Shown: positions 1 to 7,903 of the stretch, piece by piece
Numbering within the stretch: position 1 is the first letter of the stretch
How the letters are laid out: each line of letters starts with the position of its first letter
Source of the DNA: DASUFF01 sp036274695
GTDB lineage: Bacteria; UBA10199; JACPAL01; GCA-016699445
Length of the DNA: 63,025 bases
Assembly: GCA_036274695.1 (NCBI GenBank)
Contig: DASUFF010000003.1
Coordinates: forward strand, 1-63,025
Reading direction: 5' to 3'
The notes under the pieces: generated by a model
What the model was told of the DNA's origin: nothing
The model's database searches: none
What the model saw: only the letters and a program-made list of their open reading frames with translations
Translations under genes and position numbers: made by a program

Positions 1-2
1 CC

Positions 3-203
3 CTGCACCGGTTCGACGTTTCCTTCGGGGAGCCGGCCCGGATTCTCAAGGTGCGGTGGAGCCCGAAGGAGGCGTCCCGCTGGTCCCTTCATTCCTTCCG
101 CCCCGCGCCGGGTTACGTGGCCGCCTTGGCCGTGGAGGGACGGGATAAGGTCCGGTTGAAAACCGGCTTTCTCTTTTCCAAAAACGCCCGGATACCCTCC
201 TGA
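3..203 (+). CDS. Possible 3' end of an unidentified gene (5' end outside window)
   Basis: From base 3 a frame stays open to a TGA at 201-203 and has strongly G/C-biased third positions over its first 100 bases, as expected of coding DNA here. The readable product ends with a basic stretch and contains 'FDVSFGEPARILKVRW'. It overlaps the last 91 bases of the convergent enoyl-CoA hydratase gene, which weakens the case: the frame may be coding only up to about base 112 and then run on by chance. No family is recognised. Confidence 0.3.
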   Translation: MHRFDVSFGEPARILKVRWSPKEASRWSLHSFRPAPGYVAALAVEGRDKVRLKTGFLFSKNARIPS

Positions 204-934
204 AAATCGGGTTGGGTCGACGACCAGGCGATCGCCTGACGCTCGCGTTGCAATTGGGAGACGAGGTCGGAATCCAGGCTCTCGTTCAAAGTCTTTTTCA
301 GTCGGGCCAAGGCCTTTCGGGGGCCGGCGGCCAGGCGCTCGGCCAGGGTTTGGGTCTCCTCCAAAAGACGTCCGGGAGGGACGAGACGGTTGACGAGGCC
401 GGACTTCAGGGCCTCGCGGGCGTTCAGGATTTCTCCCAGGAACAGGATCTCGGAGGCGCGCGCGAATCCGACGATGCGCGGCAGATGGTAGGTGGCCCCG
501 CCGTTGGCGACGAGCCCCAAGCGGATCGTCGCGGCGTTGAAATGGGAGTCTTCGGTGGCGACCCTGAAATCCGTCGCCAGCACGAAACCGAAGGCGACGC
601 CGCCCACATACCCGGAAATGGCGGCCAGCACCGGCTTGGGGCCTCTCCGGATCTCCACCACCGCCCGGTGGATGAGCCTCGAAATCTCCAGGAAGAATTT
701 TTTCGGGGCCTTGGTCTCCTTCATCAGTTTGATGTCCCCGCCCGCGGAGAAGGTGTCGCCTTTGCCGGCGAGCACGATGACCGCCACCGATTTCGCCTTC
801 ATCCCGAAACGGACCGCCTGAAGGAACTCGCGCGCCTTCTCCAGGTTGAAGGCGTTCTTCACCTGCGGCCGGTTGAAGTAGATCCAGAGGACTTCTCCCC
901 GATGCTCCAGCTCGATGTGACGAAAGGATTTCAT
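113..934 (-). CDS. Enoyl-CoA hydratase/isomerase family protein
   Basis: This 273-aa protein has the crotonase fold. Seen: an N-terminal 'NRPQVKNAFN', the oxyanion-hole segment 'GDTFSAGGDIKLM', 'ISGYVGGVAFGFVLATDFR', and 'GLVANGGATYHLPRIVG'. In classic hydratases a glutamate (…PE…LG) sits just before the last motif; here the equivalent region reads 'NAATIRLG', so the usual first catalytic Glu appears absent and the reaction could be isomerisation or another crotonase chemistry. The gene starts 7 bases after the stop of the acyl-CoA carboxylase beta gene, so the two are almost certainly co-transcribed and point to acyl-CoA (propionyl or branched-chain) metabolism. Length is normal for the family. 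Confidence 0.85.
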   Translation of the reverse strand: MKSFRHIELEHRGEVLWIYFNRPQVKNAFNLEKAREFLQAVRFGMKAKSVAVIVLAGKGDTFSAGGDIKLMKETKAPKKFFLEISRLIHRAVVEIRRGPKPVLAAISGYVGGVAFGFVLATDFRVATEDSHFNAATIRLGLVANGGATYHLPRIVGFARASEILFLGEILNAREALKSGLVNRLVPPGRLLEETQTLAERLAAGPRKALARLKKTLNESLDSDLVSQLQRERQAIAWSSTQPDFQEGIRAFLEKRKPVFNRTLSRPSTAKAAT

Positions 935-941
935 CTTCTGA

Positions 942-2492
942 TTAAAGGGGGACGTTCCCGTGCTTTTTCGAGGGCAGGCGGTCCACTTTGTCCCGCAGCA
1001 TCGTCAGCGCCTGAATGATCTTGGAGCGCGTCCGGCGGGGCAAGATCACCTCGTCGACGTTTCCCTCTTCCGCGGCGCGGAAGGGATCCGCGAAAACGCG
1101 GCGATACTCCTCCGTAAGGGCCGACTTTTCCTTTTCGGGGTCCTTCGCCGAGGCGATCCTCTTCTTGTGAAGCACGCTGACGGCCGCGTCCGGGCCCATG
1201 ACGGCGATCTCGGCGGTGGGGTAGGCGAAGTTGACGTCTCCCAAGACGTGCTGGGAGCTCATGACGATGTAGGCCCCGCCGTACGCCTTCCGCGCGACCA
1301 CCGCCACCTTGGGCACGGTCGCCTCGCAGTAGGCGTACACGAGTTTGGCGCCCGTGCGGATGATCCCTCCCGCCTCCTGCTCGGTCCCCGGCAAAAATCC
1401 CGGGACGTCCACGAAGGTGACGATCGGGATGTTGAAGGCGTCGCAGAAGCGGATGAAGCGCGCGGCCTTGGCCGAGGCGTGGATATCGAGACATCCCGCC
1501 AGGAACTTCGGCTGGTTGGCGACGATCCCGACGGTTTGTCCCCCCATGCGGGCGAACGCGATGATCACGTTCATGGCGAAGGCGGCTTGAAGCTCGAAGA
1601 ACGAGCCCGTGTCCACGACCGCCTCCAAGAGCGTCTTCATGTCGTAGGGCTTGTGCGGCTCGGCGGGAATCAGGGAATCAAGCGCGTGCTCCTCGCGGTC
1701 GGCGCTGTCGTCGGTGGCGACGAACGGAGGGTCCTGCTCGTTGTTCGAGGGCAGGTAGCCCAGGAGCTTGCGGACGGCGTTCAGGCAGTCCCGGTCGGAA
1801 GCCATGTTCAAGTGCGCCTGGCCCGAAACCTTGAAATGCGTCCAGGCACCGCCCAACTGCTCCTTGGTCACGTCCGTCTTCATCACCGAACGGACGACGT
1901 CGGGCCCGGTGACGAACATGTAGCTCGTCTTGTCCGCCATGAGGATGAAGTCGGTCAAGGCGGGCGAGTACACGGCGCCGCCCGCGCAAGGGCCCAGAAT
2001 CGCCGAGATCTGCGGGATCACTCCCGAGGACCGCACGTTGCGCCGAAAAATGTCTCCGTAACCGGCCAGGCTCCGGATGCCTTCCTGGATGCGCGCCCCT
2101 CCCGAGTCGTTCAAACCGATCATGGGGGCTTTGACGCGCAGGGCGTGGTCCATCACCTTGCAGATCTTTTTCGCATGACTCTCCCCGAGCGATCCGCCGA
2201 TTTGGGTGAAGTCCTGGGCGAAGAGGAAGACCGTCCGTCCGTCGATCTTTCCGTGGCCCGTGATCACGCCGTCTCCGGGAGCCTTGACTTGATCCATCCC
2301 GAAGTTGCGGGCTCGATGATGCGAGAAACGGTCGATCTCGACGAACGAACCGCGGTCGAGGAGGATGTCGATCCTCTCCCTCGCGGTGAGCTTCTCCGCC
2401 TGGTGTTGTTTTTCGATCTTGGCGGCGTCCAGGCCCTCGAGGGCCTGCCGGTTTTTGGATTCCAACTCTTGAAAGGATTCCTTCAAACCCAT
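942..2492 (-). CDS. Acyl-CoA (propionyl-CoA type) carboxylase, beta/carboxyltransferase subunit
   Basis: This 516-aa protein transfers carboxyl from carboxybiotin to an acyl-CoA (propionyl- to methylmalonyl-CoA in the best-known members). Seen: 'GARIQEGIRSLAGYGDIF', 'ILGPCAGGAVYSPALTDF', 'FVDVPGFLPGTEQE', 'RKAYGGAYIVM' and 'YPTAEIAVMGPDAAVSVL', all typical of the PccB/AccD5 type with its two crotonase-like halves. The biotin-carboxylase/biotin-carrier partner is not in this window. It is the first gene of a two-gene minus-strand unit with the enoyl-CoA hydratase. Substrate is inferred: propionyl-CoA is most likely, but acetyl-, methylcrotonyl- or other acyl-CoAs cannot be excluded from sequence alone. 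Confidence 0.9.
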   Translation of the reverse strand: MGLKESFQELESKNRQALEGLDAAKIEKQHQAEKLTARERIDILLDRGSFVEIDRFSHHRARNFGMDQVKAPGDGVITGHGKIDGRTVFLFAQDFTQIGGSLGESHAKKICKVMDHALRVKAPMIGLNDSGGARIQEGIRSLAGYGDIFRRNVRSSGVIPQISAILGPCAGGAVYSPALTDFILMADKTSYMFVTGPDVVRSVMKTDVTKEQLGGAWTHFKVSGQAHLNMASDRDCLNAVRKLLGYLPSNNEQDPPFVATDDSADREEHALDSLIPAEPHKPYDMKTLLEAVVDTGSFFELQAAFAMNVIIAFARMGGQTVGIVANQPKFLAGCLDIHASAKAARFIRFCDAFNIPIVTFVDVPGFLPGTEQEAGGIIRTGAKLVYAYCEATVPKVAVVARKAYGGAYIVMSSQHVLGDVNFAYPTAEIAVMGPDAAVSVLHKKRIASAKDPEKEKSALTEEYRRVFADPFRAAEEGNVDEVILPRRTRSKIIQALTMLRDKVDRLPSKKHGNVPL

Positions 2493-2545
2493 GAAGGGAG
2501 GAGTTAGGTGCGACGGCGGTCAAAGTCAATCAGAGACGGGGTCTT

Positions 2546-3013
2546 TTAGGAAGAAGCCCGGTGAAGATACTTGTTCAGGCTGAAGTAGTTCATCGGCGTG
2601 GCGTCCTTGTCCTTGTTGTGGAACCAGATCAGGATGCCGTTCACGGGAGCGACGACGAGCATCATGACGACGGCCAGGACGACGACGGTCGTGGAGACGT
2701 AAGGAATGCGGAGGAGGGCGAGGGCCGCGGTGATCGCCAAAATGTAAGAGGTCGGGACGCGCGCCTTCAAGAAATGCACTTCGATGCCGATTTTTTGCTT
2801 CGGTCCTTCCGGCTTTTGGTCGGCCGGGTACCAATCGATGATGTCGCAAGCGAAGATGAAGAGACAGCAGGCCAGAAGGAAAAGGAAGATCCCGCCCCGC
2901 CAATCGAACGGGAGAAGATTCTTCCAAAGATGGACGCCGGCCAGGGCGACGCCCACGACTTCGAGCGAGCGGACCACCGGGCTTTCACGGTTGAAAAGAG
3001 TCTTTAAAGACAT
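2546..3013 (-). CDS. Small multi-spanning membrane protein, unknown function
   Basis: This 155-aa protein has about four hydrophobic segments (near residues 15-33, 40-58, 89-104 and 107-128) and a short polar C-terminus ('HNKDKDATPMNYFSLNKYL'). A 'CDIIDWYPAD' motif follows the second segment. It lies 53 bases upstream of the carboxylase gene on the same strand and could be the head of that operon. No family is recognised, and location in the inner membrane is inferred from hydrophobicity only. Confidence 0.6.
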   Translation of the reverse strand: MSLKTLFNRESPVVRSLEVVGVALAGVHLWKNLLPFDWRGGIFLFLLACCLFIFACDIIDWYPADQKPEGPKQKIGIEVHFLKARVPTSYILAITAALALLRIPYVSTTVVVLAVVMMLVVAPVNGILIWFHNKDKDATPMNYFSLNKYLHRASS

Positions 3014-3122
3014 GCGAGGGGCCGGAACTTCCTACGTCCGGAAACCGGAGTCAACCGCTGTCCCGAAATGTTTCTGGACATATCGCGCCGCGTCATCTAC
3101 GATGCCTAATTAATAGGCAGGC

Positions 3123-4229
3123 ATGCATTCCACCCGCCAAATACGGCCTTCTTGGGACACTATCTTCGCCTCCTTCGGAGACGGCATCGTCATTCTCGAC
3201 ACGGACCGCAACGTCGTCGCCATGAACCCCGCGGCGGAAACCATCAGCGGTTTTTCCGCCGAATCGACGCTGGGGCTTCCGCTCGCCCAGGCGTTTCCCC
3301 GCAACGACGACGCCTTCGAGCGATTGGAAGACACCTTCGAAAGCGGCGCGGCGCTGACGCTCCACGAAGTGGCGTGGAAGGGCCACGGCCACGCCCGTTC
3401 GACCGTCGATCTTTCCGCGACGCCTCTGCTCGGCGACGACGGCGATCTCACCGGTTGGATCTTAGTCTTTCGCGACATGACGCCGCTTAAAAAACTCCAG
3501 CAGGACATCCGCAAGGCCGACCGCCTGGCGATGATGGGCACGATCGCCGCGGGCCTCGCCCACGAGATCAAGAATCCCCTGGGCGGCATCAAGGGCGCGG
3601 CGCAGTTGCTGACGCGCGAGAATCTCTCCCAGGGCTCCGCGGAGTACCTGCAGATCATCATGAAGGAGGCCGACCGCGTGAACCGGCTGGTCATGCAATT
3701 GCTCACGTTCTCCCGGCCCAAGGACATGACCCTCGAGCCTCTCAACTTGAACGAGCTGATCGACGCGATCCTGATCCTGCAAGGCGCGCTCATCGAGAAA
3801 AAGCGGATCCGCCTCCACCGCGAGTTCGACCCCAGCCTTCCCCTGGTCCTGGGAAGTACGGACGAGCTGAAGCAGGTCATTTTGAACTTCGTGGTGAACG
3901 CCGCCGACGCCGTGGCCGCGGCGCATCCCGAAGGAGGCGGCGAAATCCGGATCAAGACGCGCGTCTTGAACAATTTCAAGATTCGCGGGGCGGAAGGCTC
4001 CAAACCCATCCGCATGATCGAAGCTGAAATCAAGGACAACGGCACCGGAATAGGCGACGAGGATCTGGACAAGATCTTCACGCCGTTCTTCACCACGAAG
4101 GAGAAGGGGTCCGGCCTGGGATTGGCGCTCTCGCAGCGCGTGATCCAGGAGCACGGCGGCTCGATCAACCTTTCCACCGAAATCGGACGCGGGACGACGT
4201 TTCACATCCTGCTGAGGAGTGCCTTATGA
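3123..4229 (+). CDS. PAS-domain sensor histidine kinase, NtrB type
   Basis: This 368-aa kinase has an N-terminal PAS domain (about residues 10-115), then a HisKA dimerisation domain with 'LAHEIKNPLGGIKGAAQLL' (phospho-acceptor His147) and a C-terminal ATPase with the N box 'NFVVNAADA', 'DNGTGIGDEDLDKIF' and 'GSGLGLALSQ'. There is no membrane segment, so it senses a cytoplasmic cue. It overlaps the response-regulator gene by four bases (ATGA), the usual sign of translational coupling to its partner. The organisation is that of NtrB/NtrC pairs, but the link to nitrogen is not shown here. The neighbouring ZIP transporter suggests a metal or general metabolic cue (inference). A short stem-loop (TGCCTA at 3103-3108 with TAGGCA at 3114-3119) precedes the start codon. 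Confidence 0.92.
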   Translation: MHSTRQIRPSWDTIFASFGDGIVILDTDRNVVAMNPAAETISGFSAESTLGLPLAQAFPRNDDAFERLEDTFESGAALTLHEVAWKGHGHARSTVDLSATPLLGDDGDLTGWILVFRDMTPLKKLQQDIRKADRLAMMGTIAAGLAHEIKNPLGGIKGAAQLLTRENLSQGSAEYLQIIMKEADRVNRLVMQLLTFSRPKDMTLEPLNLNELIDAILILQGALIEKKRIRLHREFDPSLPLVLGSTDELKQVILNFVVNAADAVAAAHPEGGGEIRIKTRVLNNFKIRGAEGSKPIRMIEAEIKDNGTGIGDEDLDKIFTPFFTTKEKGSGLGLALSQRVIQEHGGSINLSTEIGRGTTFHILLRSAL

Positions 4230-5659
4230 CGAAAGCCAGAATCTTGGTCGCCGACGACGAGGAGAGCCTGCGTGTCGTCATGCGCAACTCTCTGCGGCAG
4301 AAGGGTTACGAGGTCGATTGCGCCGAGGACGGCAGGCAGGCGGCGAAGATGATCGATCAGACGAACTACGACGTCATCCTGGCCGACATCCGGATGCCCG
4401 AGATGGACGGGTTCAAGCTGCTCGAGCGCGTTCAGGCGGGCTTGAACCGGCCCCCCGTCATCTTGATCACCGCCCAGGACACGATGAAGAACGCCATCGA
4501 CGCCATGAAGAAGGGCGCCTTCGATTATCTGACCAAGCCCTTCGACATCGACGAGTTGGACATCTTAGTCCAGAAGGCGCTCAAGGAGCGCGCCTTGGAG
4601 ACGGAGGTCGAGCAGCTCCGCCAGGAGGTGAAGGAGCTTCAGGTCGGGCCCAACATGATCGTCGGTGAGAGCAAACCCGTGCGCGAGCTCTTCAAGATGA
4701 TCGGCAAGCTCGCGGCCAAGGACGTCACGGTCCTGATCCAGGGCGAGTCCGGAACCGGCAAGGAGCTGATGGCGCGCTCCATCCACTTCGAAAGCGACCG
4801 CGCTTCGCAGCCTTTCGTGGCCGTCAACGTCGCCGCCATTCCCAAGGAGCTGCTGGAGAGCGAGCTCTTCGGCCACGTGCGCGGGGCCTTCACGGGCGCG
4901 AACGAGGACCGCGTCGGTTATTTCGAAAAGGCCGGGCGCGGAACGATCTTCTTAGATGAGATCGGAGAACTCCCGATGAACCTGCAGGCCAAGATTCTCC
5001 GCGTTTTGCAGGAGAAAGAGATACAGCGGCTGGGTCGTCCGGAACCTCTTCCCGTCCAGGCCCGCGTGATCGCCGCCACCAACCAGAACTTGGCCAAGAT
5101 GGTGAAGGAGAAAAAGTTCCGCGAAGACCTCTTTTACCGGCTGAACGTCGTGCCCCTGGAGATTCCGCCTCTCCGCGTCCGCCGGGACGATATCTCGCTC
5201 CTGGCCAATTATTTCGTCAAAAAATTCTGCGAGGAGCTGGCCTCGCCGCCCAAGCAGATCGCGCCGGACGTGATGAAGCAGCTCAAGACCTACGCCTGGC
5301 CCGGAAACGTGCGCGAGCTGGAGAACGTGATCAAGCGCGCCATCGTCTTATCGCCGGGGCCGACCATCGGCACGGAGGTGGTCATGCCGTTCTTAAGCGA
5401 CTCGCTCTCGAACGTGGACATGGACGAGATCGCGCTGGAGGATATCGTTCGCAAGAAACTTGCATCTTTCCTGTCGAAGTGGGATGGCTACGACGTCGAG
5501 GATCTCTACGACGCGGTGATGAAGAGGGTGGAAAAGCCGCTGGTGGAGCTGGTGTTGGACCGCACGCGCGGCAACCAGATCCGCGCCGCCAAGATGCTCG
5601 GCATCAACCGGAACACGCTTCACAAGAAGATCAAGGAACTCAAGATTGTCTCCAAATAG
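4226..5659 (+). CDS. Sigma-54-dependent response regulator, NtrC family
   Basis: This 477-aa activator has a receiver domain (phospho-acceptor Asp54 in 'LADIRMPEMDG'), an AAA+ sigma-54 interaction domain with Walker A 'GESGTGKE' (about 172-179), the sigma-54 contact loop 'GAFTGA', 'IFLDEIGELP' (Walker B) and 'RPEPLPVQARVIAATN', and a C-terminal Fis-type helix-turn-helix 'NQIRAAKMLGINRNTLHKKI'. All key residues look intact. Partner of the preceding kinase. Its targets are not evident nearby; the sigma-54 promoter found at 51.86 kb is far away and has its own adjacent activator. Confidence 0.95.
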   Translation: MTKARILVADDEESLRVVMRNSLRQKGYEVDCAEDGRQAAKMIDQTNYDVILADIRMPEMDGFKLLERVQAGLNRPPVILITAQDTMKNAIDAMKKGAFDYLTKPFDIDELDILVQKALKERALETEVEQLRQEVKELQVGPNMIVGESKPVRELFKMIGKLAAKDVTVLIQGESGTGKELMARSIHFESDRASQPFVAVNVAAIPKELLESELFGHVRGAFTGANEDRVGYFEKAGRGTIFLDEIGELPMNLQAKILRVLQEKEIQRLGRPEPLPVQARVIAATNQNLAKMVKEKKFREDLFYRLNVVPLEIPPLRVRRDDISLLANYFVKKFCEELASPPKQIAPDVMKQLKTYAWPGNVRELENVIKRAIVLSPGPTIGTEVVMPFLSDSLSNVDMDEIALEDIVRKKLASFLSKWDGYDVEDLYDAVMKRVEKPLVELVLDRTRGNQIRAAKMLGINRNTLHKKIKELKIVSK

Positions 5660-6410
5660 CGGATTTTGGTCGGGCTTGAGCGTCTATTCGGCGATGATCT
5701 CCGTGTCGGTGGTCGCGGGCGGCGTTGTCCCCGTCTTCCTCTCCTGGACGCGGAAATACATCCATTACCTCTTGGCCTTCTCCGCGGGGCTGATGCTCGG
5801 GGCGACGCTCATCCATCTTTTCCCGGAATCCTTCGAGATGCTCGGGGCGAAGGCCTCGCTCTGGGTCCTGGCGGGTTTCATCTTCCTCTACATCTTTCAA
5901 AAATTCCTGACCGTGCACATCTGCGAGATGCTGGAGTGCGAGGTCCACAAGCTGGGCATCTCCGCGGGCATCGGCATCTGCGCGCATTCTTTGACGGACG
6001 GCATCGCGCTGGGATCGGGCCTCTTGCTCGCGGGCCACGGGGACCTGGGCTTCGTCGTCTTTCTGACTATCTTTTTCCACAAGCTGCCGGAGGCCTTCGC
6101 GCTGACCTGCGTCCTGCTGCACGAGCGCCACGCGAAATCGCGCATCGTCTTCTTCAATCTGCTCTTGATCCTGACCGTTCCCCTGGGCGCCTTGCTGGTC
6201 CGCTTCCTGGGCGGCATCCATCCGGAGGTGACCGGCGCCGCGCTCGCCTTTTCGGCGGGCACATTCCTGCACGTCTCCCTCTCCGACCTGCTGCCGCACG
6301 TGCACGAGCACGCGGAAAAGCAGGTGCCGATCGTCGTATCCTTCGTTCTGGGATTATTGGCGATGTACGGCGTCGAACTTTTCGTCCATCATGCCGGCCA
6401 TGCCTTCTAA
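5646..6410 (+). CDS. ZIP-family divalent metal transporter
   Basis: This 254-aa inner-membrane protein has about eight hydrophobic segments. The metal-site helices read 'HSLTDGIALGSGLLL' and 'FFHKLPEAFALTCVLL', matching the H-x(4)-G and H-K-x-P-E signatures of TM4 and TM5 in ZIP (Zn/Fe/Mn importer) proteins. The chosen start is a TTG at 5646 inside the end of the regulator gene, preceded by AAGGA at a good distance; an ATG at 5694 is the alternative. Overlap at both ends (with ntrC-like and thiE) indicates one transcript. Metal specificity cannot be read from sequence. Confidence 0.85.
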   Translation: MSPNSGFWSGLSVYSAMISVSVVAGGVVPVFLSWTRKYIHYLLAFSAGLMLGATLIHLFPESFEMLGAKASLWVLAGFIFLYIFQKFLTVHICEMLECEVHKLGISAGIGICAHSLTDGIALGSGLLLAGHGDLGFVVFLTIFFHKLPEAFALTCVLLHERHAKSRIVFFNLLLILTVPLGALLVRFLGGIHPEVTGAALAFSAGTFLHVSLSDLLPHVHEHAEKQVPIVVSFVLGLLAMYGVELFVHHAGHAF

Positions 6411-7044
6411 CGAATCCATCTCGGGGCTCTACGCCATCGTCGATTCCGGCGTCACGCCGTCCGCCGATTTGGCCGCGCTGGCGGAGGATTACCTCAAAGG
6501 AGGCGCGGCGGTGATCCAGCTGCGCGACAAGCGCCGCGCGGACTCGGCCGAACGATCGCGGATGTTCCGGGAAACGGCGGGGCGCATCCAATCCCTGAAA
6601 TCCCGCTACGATTTTCTCTGGATCGTGAACGACGATCTTCAAACCGCTCTCGAAATCGGAGCCGACGGCGTTCACGTGGGCAAGGACGACCCTCCGGTCG
6701 GCGAATGCCGGAAAATCTTAGGGCCCGGAAAAATCGTGGGTTACTCGTCGCACGCCTTTGAGGAGGCCGTCGAAGCGGAAAGGCTCGGAGCAGATTACGT
6801 CGCTTTCGGGGCGATCTTCCCGACGCCCACCAAGGGGCCCGGCCATCCGGTGCAGGGAGTCGAACGATTGAGGGAGGTTGTCGCTTGCCTCAAGGTTCCC
6901 GTCGTGGCCATTGGTGGAATAAATCGAGACAACGTCAAGGATGTGCTTGCGACCGGAGTTCATTCCGTGGCTATGATCTCCGCATTAGCCAACGCAAAGG
7001 ACCGAACCGTGGAGGCACGATGGTTCAGTCGTCTTTTCCAATAG
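6391..7044 (+). CDS. thiE: Thiamine-phosphate synthase
   Basis: This 217-aa TIM-barrel enzyme joins HMP-pyrophosphate and the thiazole phosphate to make thiamine phosphate. Seen: 'VIQLRDKRRA', 'WIVNDDLQTALEIGADGVHVGKDD', 'VGYSSHAFEEAVEAERLGADYVAFGAIFPTPTK' in two parts (substrate-binding loops), and 'VVAIGGINRDNV' (phosphate binding). The start overlaps the ZIP gene by 20 bases; an ATG at 6400 would also serve. ThiD follows after a 94-base gap, so the two thiamine genes probably share regulation. No TPP riboswitch is seen upstream of either gene. Confidence 0.93.
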   Translation: MPAMPSNESISGLYAIVDSGVTPSADLAALAEDYLKGGAAVIQLRDKRRADSAERSRMFRETAGRIQSLKSRYDFLWIVNDDLQTALEIGADGVHVGKDDPPVGECRKILGPGKIVGYSSHAFEEAVEAERLGADYVAFGAIFPTPTKGPGHPVQGVERLREVVACLKVPVVAIGGINRDNVKDVLATGVHSVAMISALANAKDRTVEARWFSRLFQ

Positions 7045-7108
7045 TGACCGAAGAAAGGTCCCCTTTCGAAGGGAGTGGTACGTTCCCGACTCACCAGATG
7101 GGGGGCCC

Positions 7109-7132
7109 GGGGGGAGAGCAGTATCTCCCCCC
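7109..7132 (+). promoter_or_regulatory. Perfect 9-bp hairpin masking the thiD ribosome-binding region
   Basis: GGGGGGAGA (7109-7117) pairs perfectly with TCTCCCCCC (7124-7132) around a 6-base loop, ending 6 bases before the thiD ATG at 7139. The only purine-rich Shine-Dalgarno-like sequence for thiD is the left arm of this stem, so folding would hide it. There is no U-run, so it is not a normal terminator. Translational control is inferred. Confidence 0.45.
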
Positions 7133-7138
7133 GCTCCA

Positions 7139-7903
7139 ATGAAGACCGTGCTCAGCATCGCCGGTTCCGATCCTTCGGGGGGAGCCGGCATTCAAGTCGA
7201 TCTGATGGCGTTCCATTCTTTGGGCGTCCATGGGGTCACCGCCGTCACCGCCATCACCGCGCAGAACGAAAAACGTTTCTTCTCCCTCAATTCCGTTTCG
7301 TCGAGACTGCTCCGCGAGCAGATCCAGGCCATCACCGCTATGCACCGTTTGGACGCCATCAAGATCGGCGTGCTGGGCACGGAGGACAACGTCTTCGCCG
7401 TCTACCGTTTCCTCGAGCAGTTCAAGGCGGAGTACAAAGACAAGGAAAAGATTCCCAAGATCGTCCTCGATCCCGTCTTCAAGTCCTCCACCGGCGCCGT
7501 GCTGCTGGACCCGAAGGGCGTCGCCATCCTGACGCAGTTCCTGGTTCCCCAAGTCACCATCGTCACGCCCAACTTGGACGAAGCCGAGGTGATGGCGAAG
7601 ATGAAGGTGAAGTCCGAACAGGACATGCGCGAGGCCGCGCTGCACATCCACACCGTCTGCCGGGGCGTGAAGGCCGTGCTCGTCAAGGGCGGGCACCTGA
7701 AGGACGACCACGTGGACGTCCTCTACGACGGCAAGGATTGGACGGTCTTTCCCTCCCGCCGCAAATTCGTGCGCGGCGCCCACGGCACCGGCTGCGCGCT
7801 TTCGGCCGCCATCGCGGCGCACATGGCGCGCGGTTATTCGCTGGAAAAGTCGATCGAGCGTTCGAAGGAATTCGTGTCGGACTACATCCGCGCCCGGATT
7901 TGA
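7139..7903 (+). CDS. thiD: Hydroxymethylpyrimidine/phosphomethylpyrimidine kinase
   Basis: This 254-aa ribokinase-fold enzyme phosphorylates HMP and then HMP-phosphate to feed ThiE. Seen: N-terminal 'SIAGSDPSGGAGIQVDL', 'KIGVLGTED', 'VLDPVFKSSTGAVLLD', 'VTPNLDEAEVMA', and the C-terminal anion-hole motif 'GAHGTGCALSAAIAAHMA' (catalytic Asp of family GTGD replaced by GTGC, as in this enzyme group). Length is typical. It converges on the aminotransferase gene with a 22-base overlap of 3' ends. Confidence 0.95.
   Translation: MKTVLSIAGSDPSGGAGIQVDLMAFHSLGVHGVTAVTAITAQNEKRFFSLNSVSSRLLREQIQAITAMHRLDAIKIGVLGTEDNVFAVYRFLEQFKAEYKDKEKIPKIVLDPVFKSSTGAVLLDPKGVAILTQFLVPQVTIVTPNLDEAEVMAKMKVKSEQDMREAALHIHTVCRGVKAVLVKGGHLKDDHVDVLYDGKDWTVFPSRRKFVRGAHGTGCALSAAIAAHMARGYSLEKSIERSKEFVSDYIRARI

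Noticed and set aside
7045..7138. Possible TPP riboswitch before thiD
   Set aside because: No CTGAGA / ACCCTTTGAACCTGAT-like core is present; only simple hairpins are seen.
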